Source of the DNA: Vitrella brassicaformis
Taxonomy: Eukaryota > Sar > Vitrellaceae
Assembly: GCA_001179505.1 (NCBI GenBank)
Contig: CDMY01000123.1
Location: 62,075-86,472, forward strand
Length of the DNA stretch: 24,398 nucleotides
Reading direction: 5' to 3'
This document shows positions 18,847 through 24,398 of the stretch, one piece after another (position 1 is the stretch's first letter; each line of letters opens with the position of its first letter). The notes under the pieces were generated by a model that saw nothing but the letters and a program-made list of their open reading frames with translations, had not been told where the DNA came from and did not search any database. A program made the position numbers and the translations under genes.

Positions 18847-19591
18847 GGCTGCATTTTTCTAGCTCTGGCAGTTCTCGAGCCCAAGGGGTGAGGGCTTGAG
18901 AATCGCAGGTGTGTGAGGGGTGCATGTCTGTCGAGTATGCCGACCATGCGATGAGTGTACACGCGCCGGGGTGTTAGCGATGAACGTACGTGCCAGGGGC
19001 GTGGCGTTGCACAGCGAGATGGATCCGTCACTGCTCTATGCTATGTGTGCTTGGCTGGAGGCCCGGCAAAGAGAAAGGACTTGCATGATGAATGTAATGT
19101 GCATACCATACAGCGGTGGGTGATGAGGGCGTGAGAATGTGAGATCGAGTGGTCGGTATGGATTTTAAGGAAGGACGCACCGCGGCAACGGGGGCGGCCA
19201 TGCAACCTTGGCTCATACATACTTACGGGATGGTTGCATGACATGGTCGTTTCTGGAGCAGTGGGGTGGAGGAAGGGGACTCGCGTCTTGCGTCGTGCTA
19301 AAGATTCTTGGCGGCGTTTTGTTGCCGCTGTTACAGTGAGTGCATGCCCCAGCTGTTGGTTGGCGGTTGGGGAACACCGTGACTATTTGCTTTGGCTGTG
19401 CACGTCGCGACTGTCTACGGCGTGTATGTCTGTGAATGTCGATAGAGAGCCCCGTCTCAGATTTAACAGAGCGCAGGCAGTCACCATTATGAAACAGATG
19501 GACAAAACGTACGTCTCAACGACACACGATCTAAATCTGCGTCACACAAATAAACTGGATGACACAAACGACACTATCTCACACAAACGTG
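18847..19591. other. Convergent intergenic region (745 bp)
   Basis: This lies between the 3' ends of the CobW gene (plus) and the leishmanolysin-like gene (minus). It should hold both 3' UTRs. Besides the stem-loop at 18871-18903 there is a 9-bp inverted repeat (19199-19207 with 19232-19240). Open frames here, such as 19234-19635, show no family features. Simple GT/CA repeats are scarce, unlike the introns. Confidence 0.6.
18871..18903 (+). other. Stem-loop 25 nt after the CobW stop codon
   Basis: GTTCTCGAGCCC (18871-18882) pairs with GGGCTTGAGAAT (18892-18903): 12 pairs including 2 G-U that are stable in the sense RNA, with a 9-nt loop. It is probably in the 3' UTR. It could be a stability or processing element, or chance. 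Confidence 0.5.
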
Positions 19592-22500
19592 TTACACGGC
19601 CAGCTTTTGCCCCGTCACTTCCTCTATCTCCTTGAGCTCCCTGGCAGCCAGCACCCGCCGCCTTATCAACAGCCCCACGCCCACACACGCAGCTATAAGC
19701 GCCACCACGGTCAGGGAACCCACGAACCACACCCACCACGGCCAGCACCGCATCAGCCAGTAGCGAGGCCTTGTCTGGAGCCAGAAGGTCACGTACTCGT
19801 CCTTCACCGCTAGGATACCCGCGTAGAACACATCTGCAGCACACGCACAAAAAGGGAGGGAGGAAATGGGTGTGGGTGTGGGAGTGGGAGTGTGTCTCTG
19901 TCTGGGGTGCGTACATGCGTGTGTTATGTATCTTGCTGTCTCATATGAGATGTCCCGTGTCTTCTTCTCCAACTTGCTGAGTCGCCTCAAGTCGAAGTCA
20001 GCCATACTCTTGGGCTGCTCTTCCTCCTACACACACACGTCCCGTGTGCCCACAAACACACGTCTATGGACAGAGACATGGTTGCCGCATGTGCTCTGTG
20101 GCTGACCGACCTTGATGAATAGTGCGATGGGGTCTCCGCCCATGACGATGACCTCAGTGCAAAGCCCTGCGTCTTCTCGACGCGGAAGGCGATGGCCGTC
20201 AGCACCGACGCCATCTTCTGTACTTTGACACCGGAAGTTATCCGCTCAACCGCATTGGAACCCAACCTGGACCAGGACACAGACAATGCGGTTCGGTGGG
20301 TTGGTGGCGGTATGAGTGTGAGTGTGTGGTCGGTGGACCTACCTGCATATGTCAACGTGTTCGCCGGTTTGCGGGTCGTTTGGATCAAGGAAGTCGTTGG
20401 GCAGTATGGGCATGATCGACTGACCCAGCTCCTCAGGGGACGGATCGCCGCTCGACACGTGAGCCGGGTTGCTGCTGTACCCACCGTGTGTCATCATGCT
20501 GGTGGTGCTGTTGGTGGCTGCAGCGGTGCCCGTCCCTGCTGCTGTGGTTGTGTCGGGCATGTCGACGATGGCAATGTGCAGCGTGGCGGCGAATGCAGTC
20601 TTCTCGCGGTTCAACACCTTCACCGTGTACCTTCACGCACACAGACACAGGGGCGTGGAGTCTGGTGGGTGGGTGGATGTGTTCATACACACATTGTGGA
20701 GTCGATTGTGATTTGTAGGGAGGTCGGTTGGCCCTTGTTCCACGAGAAACGATCCTGACACAGACACAGACACAGACACACAAATGCAGAGAGACATGGC
20801 CACGTGCGCAGCGCACACAAAGGCTGAGCTGTGGTGAGCTCACCGCCCAGTTTGAGTAGTCCATCGTAAACACAGTCGGGACGCCTCTCCCCTTGCTGGC
20901 CAGCAAGTACACAAAATGGCCGCCCCCGGTCAGGCTGAGCACCAGCCGCCCACCCAACTCTGGCGTTCGCACACTGATGACCTACACGCAACCAATGGCA
21001 TGGCGTGGCAGCAGGGTACACACATCATGACATGATGTGTGTGTGTGTGTGGTGCGAGAGACAGAGAGACAGACCTGGAAGGCTTGTGGCTGTATGTTGA
21101 CTTGGACGTCTTGTGCGTACTGGTTGGCCTGTTGATCGAGTATGACGGCGGTCTCGGTGATCTCACATGCGCGGCCGGTGTGGCCCTCTTTGCAGTAGCA
21201 CGTGCCCTTGCCGTACTCGTCTTACACACACTTGCCGTTGGCATCGCCGTTGCAATCATCTGCACACATACACTCAGCCATGGCAAAGACGGTCGGTTGT
21301 CGTGTTTGTGTGGCTGTAGGTACCAAGGCATGGAATGCGTCCCACTCCCTCGCCCTTCGGCAGGCACGTGACCTTGGCGCGCCAGACGAGTGCCCCGGAG
21401 GCATAGTTCTTGTTGTTCCATATGCCGATCATCGCACCCTCGTAGTTGATGCTGCACACACAAAGACAGAGGGAAGACGTGTGTCTAGATTGGTGTGTCT
21501 ATTGGCCATGGGGCTTACACCATGGTGACGGAGTGGACCTTCTCGCTGTTGCGCCAACTGTCGTAGTCACTGCACAAACAAACACACAGCATTTGTCATC
21601 GTGTCCCCTTTCGATGTATGCGCTTTGTGCACCCACCGTGTTGTGAATTGTGACGGTGTGGGTGGGAACCTCCCCACCCGGCCGTGCAGGTAGGGATCAC
21701 TGATGTCATTGTCGCGTGTCAGAGTGAATGTCAGCACCGCACGCGCACTGCATTCATTTGATGGATGCATCAAGACACAAATGTGTCGGCTGTTGATGCC
21801 CCATCCACGCGTATAGAGGTACCCGTTTTCGACAATGAGCAGCGGCCCTTTATGTGTGTGGCACTGCGGCAGGTATTGAGGGTCGAGTGTCAAGTACTCC
21901 CACGAACTGATGTGATGGACAAAGACACACACATGAGGTGCGATCGATCGGCATGATGACCTCTCTGTCTTTTTCTGTCTGGTTACCTTACCCTCTCGGC
22001 GTGTTGCCTTTGACTTCGGTCGCTGTGACGGTCCTCGGCATGTACTGTTTAATCACCTCCTGACAACTGTCGCCGCTGTACCCAGCATAGCACCTACACA
22101 GACACTCTCACATGTCTCCTTCACTTCGTCGGTGTGTCTCTCTCTGCGTGCATGGCTCACTCGCAGACGCCGTCCGTCTGGCATCGTCCATGTCCGCGGC
22201 AGTCATCCTTGCACGTCCGCTGCGAGCAGTCGACGCCCGTCCAGCCCGCCTCGCACTGGCAGTCGCCCTTAACGCACTGACCGTGCTTGCAGGACGGGAT
22301 GCAGATGCCCGTCGTGAGGTCAATCGTCACGGCCGCCTCTTCGTTGCTGCACTCGGTGTTTCGTTCGTATATGGCGAGGTAGATGTGCGGCCCGTCGCGG
22401 AAGTCGACGATCGAGAACTCCTGCACTGCCTTGTCCTTGTCACTCGGCAACGAAACTGACACACGCGCAGGAGAGCCGGTAACCGAAGACATGTATTACT

Positions 22501-24398
22501 TTATGCATCGAATGAGTACACGTGAGGTGGTAGAACGATCGAGTGGGCAGGTCGACAGACGTCGTCATCGGCGGCTGCTTCCCCATGCCGCCGGCTGATG
22601 GCGGCGTCTTGTCGGACGGCGGCTCTGCGTCGTCGAAGCGCACATACATCAGCAGCTGATTCTTACCCGGACCACCACGGCGCACCTGGACATTCCCACA
22701 CACATGCATAGGATGAAAGGCATACAGATTTTACTTGTGAATGTAGAGCTCACGCGAATGGCTCCGTTTGTGGTGGGTTCGACGAGGCAGTGGACATATG
22801 CGACGCACCACTTGTCGGTGCTGTCTGGGATGCGCATCGCCTCGTCCAGCTTGGCTATCACCTCTTCGTTCAAGGGAGCCTCTACCAAACGGAATGAGGA
22901 CGGCGAACCCAGCCAGTCATGCTGAGACACACGCGCACATCTGCACGTCTGTTTGCCACTCCTCCATGTGTCTCGTGGGCTCACGATTGCGCAAGTGGGT
23001 CCGTGCCAGCCTTCGAAGCACTCGCACTGGCCCCTGTAGTTGCACTTGCCGTTGCCGCCACACGTCAACACATCATCGCAGGCCAGCGCTGGTGCCACCA
23101 GGACTGGGCGGCCAGACAATGCCTTGCGCTCACACGCAGAGCCCATATACCCAGGATGGCACACACACCTGTGAGGAATAAGCGGCGAGGGCGGGGTGAG
23201 CATGGCGGTCGCTCGGCTTACCGTGGTGGGTCAGCAGGGCAGCAGACACCGTTGCCGGAGCACTCTCGGTTGTTCGGCCCCACTGGACACATCTGAGGCA
23301 TCTTCGGACACTGCACGTACGTCGGCGGACACAGCACGGTGCCCTGAGACACACAGAGAGAGGCAAAGAGAGACAGACATACACGGGGGTGCTTAAATGT
23401 TCGTGTGTTTGTATGGTATGTACAGAGTATCCTCCGCCGTCGACGTTGATCTTTCCGCCCTGCTCTGGGCATTTGAATTTCTCCTTCTGCTGGTCGCTGC
23501 CCTTGCCAATCAGCACATACAGCTCCATCTTCCCTGTCGATGGATTCAACTCACACCTGTACCCACACACGTACCCACACACACAACATCCTCTCCTGTT
23601 GTCTGTCTTCCTCCCTTGATTACTTTTGTCCGTGGCATCGGCCGCTTGCCGTTGGCGCCTGGTACTTCTTGGATATCACCGTGCTGACCCAACACCTTCA
23701 CACAAGCAGCATCAAGACCATAAAGAGCATTCATGTTGTGCCGCGCTCCTCACCGTGCATTCTCCCCGTATGTGTCGCCCCATATCTCCAGATTGGGGCC
23801 CTACACACACACACACACACACACACTCGCGCCGTCGTCGCGACGACACACAGTTGTGTGCCACATGCGTCTATACCGCATTTGCGGCCACTCGGCAGTC
23901 GCCCGAGCCATACGGACGGAAGAATGGACAGTAATCTGGCAAACACACAGGCAGACAATGATCGATGTCTCACTCCGTTCCTTCCCATGTGTGCACCTGC
24001 GTAGCTGTCGGTTCCTCCCCGTTTCGGGTCTTCGAAGTACGAGTACTCGACGGGCAGCGGCTTGGTGAACGACGTGATGCTGCACTGAGCGCGGTAGTAG
24101 CGGTCGTGGGAACAGCCTTGCTGAGTGAGCGATTGATTCGTCAACACACGCATCGTTTTGTCCGTGTGTGTCCATAACTGTCCGTGTCTGTGTGTGTGTA
24201 CCTCTCCTTTTGCGCTGCAGAAGTACCGATGTGACCAGGTGTTGCACCGCTGCACCACGAACTCGCACCCCTCCTTCGACCCCCACTGCAAACGCTCAGC
24301 ACGCGAGTAGTCGGGCTTGTACCTGCACACACACACATACACCGCAGCCTTTGTCTCTCCCTCCACCTCTCTCTCTCCCTCCCTCCCTCTCTCTCTCT
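19592..24398 (-). CDS. Leishmanolysin-like (M8) protein with EGF repeats and C-terminal membrane anchor; N-terminus outside window; two frame lesions
   Basis: Twenty-two exons: 24322-24202, 24120-23997, 23935-23877, 23800-23754, 23695-23624, 23556-23424, 23343-23222, 23168-22985, 22921-22754, 22685-22520, 22455-22161, 22093-21992, 21906-21637, 21569-21519, 21451-21324, 21259-21075, 20981-20844, 20754-20693, 20630-20343, 20266-20111, 20026-19915, 19833-19592. The first seven match the C-terminal half of M8 zinc peptidases (WGSKEGCEF, YFCSAKGE, QGCSHDRYYRAQCS, DYCPFFRPYGSGDC, GENARC, CPEQGGKINVDGGGY). The HExxH catalytic helix would be off the right edge. EGF-like modules follow (ECSGNGVCC, CGGNGKCNYRGQCEC, HGQCVKGDCQCEAGWTG, CRGHGRCQTDGVCE, GTCYCKEGHTGRAC), alternating with Cys-poor, beta-rich segments. 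Near the end comes a transmembrane helix (WFVGSLTVVALIAACVGVGL) and a basic cytoplasmic tail. A type-I surface protein is inferred. A TAA interrupts one EGF module and one exon shifts frame. Confidence 0.85.
20152..20166 (-). other. Apparent 1-nt frameshift in the leishmanolysin-like gene
   Basis: Exon 20266-20111 enters in the frame SVLTAIAFRVEKTQGF, but the next junction and the transmembrane exons need the frame EVIVMGGDPIALFIK. The exon has 156 nt where 157 would keep frame. The switch falls near the T3 run in GGCTTTGCAC (AAA at 20161-20163 on the plus strand). An alternative is a 71-nt intron from donor AAA|GTACAG to the AG before GTCATC, but the region it removes looks coding. Confidence 0.65.
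21222..21224 (-). other. In-frame TAA inside an EGF-like module
   Basis: In exon 21259-21075 the frame reads NGKCV-stop-DEYGKGTCYC. The Cys spacing of an EGF domain continues on both sides in the same frame, so the stop replaces a normal residue. Phase-compatible junctions on both sides leave no room for an intron longer than about 20 nt. The gene's own terminator is also TAA, which argues against a reassigned codon. Confidence 0.8.
23803..23826. repeat. (CA)n microsatellite at an intron acceptor
   Basis: (TG)n in sense orientation, directly before the acceptor of exon 23800-23754. Confidence 0.95.
24330..24398. repeat. CT-rich low-complexity tract at window edge
   Basis: CTCT/CCCT repeats on the plus strand, within the intron upstream of exon 24322-24202 (purine-rich in sense). 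No coding sequence is seen from 24323 to the end. Confidence 0.85.

Noticed and set aside
19234..19635. 133-aa plus-strand open frame in the convergent intergenic region
   Set aside because: No recognisable motif, overlaps the terminal exon of the opposite gene, and no flanking exon signals.
20111..20266. 71-nt intron from AAA|GTACAG to explain the frame change
   Set aside because: Kept only as an alternative: the removed segment looks coding and lacks the GT-rich acceptor tract of neighbouring introns.
21637..21906. Intron inside this leishmanolysin-gene exon (AATGCAG acceptor look-alike near 21750)
   Set aside because: The frame is open and protein-like straight through, with Cys and hydrophobic spacing preserved, so no intron is needed.
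1..24398. tRNA, rRNA, transposase or other mobile-element genes
   Set aside because: None recognised on either strand; repeats are simple-sequence tracts and short inverted repeats only.

Overview
This is an intron-dense, GC-rich nuclear window from a single-celled eukaryote. It holds six protein-coding genes, broken into about 100 exons by short introns (mostly 55-150 nt). I rebuilt the exons by hand; every splice junction keeps the reading frame except one noted in the last gene. A kinesin-II adaptor (KAP3) and a centrin-like protein indicate a flagellated protist. Gene style, GT/CA-rich introns and a leishmanolysin/EGF surface protein make me favour an alveolate, perhaps a chromerid alga such as Vitrella. 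That species guess is an impression, not something proven here.

Layout: (1) 1-4935, minus: long coiled-coil protein with a Pro/Arg/His-rich tail running off the left edge. (2) 5221-10201, minus: KAP3, complete, 27 exons, 818 aa. (3) 10660-13245, minus: Mpv17/PMP22-family membrane protein, complete, 14 exons, 414 aa. (4) 13330-14751, plus: centrin-like EF-hand protein, 8 exons, 185 aa, divergent from gene 3 with only 84 bp between start codons. (5) 16454-18846, plus: CobW/COG0523 GTPase, 10 exons, 542 aa. (6) 19592-24398, minus, 5' end off the right edge: membrane-anchored leishmanolysin-like (M8) protein with EGF-like repeats, 22 exons in the window. It carries an in-frame TAA and an apparent 1-nt frameshift.

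The genes form no operon. KAP3 and the centrin both belong to flagellar/basal-body biology but are separated by the Mpv17 gene, so joint function is only a possibility.

The most unusual material is non-coding or at splice sites. There is a 102-nt, nearly perfect, bulge-free hairpin (15367-15468) whose wobble pairs favour a plus-strand RNA. There are seven frame-supported GC-AG introns. Intron dinucleotide tracts are strand-polarised: (TG)n before acceptors and often (CA)n after donors, so intron ends can pair. In two places an exon end is followed, across or just past the 5' splice site, by its perfect inverted copy. An 8-mer, TGCGAGCT, lies upstream of four of the genes.
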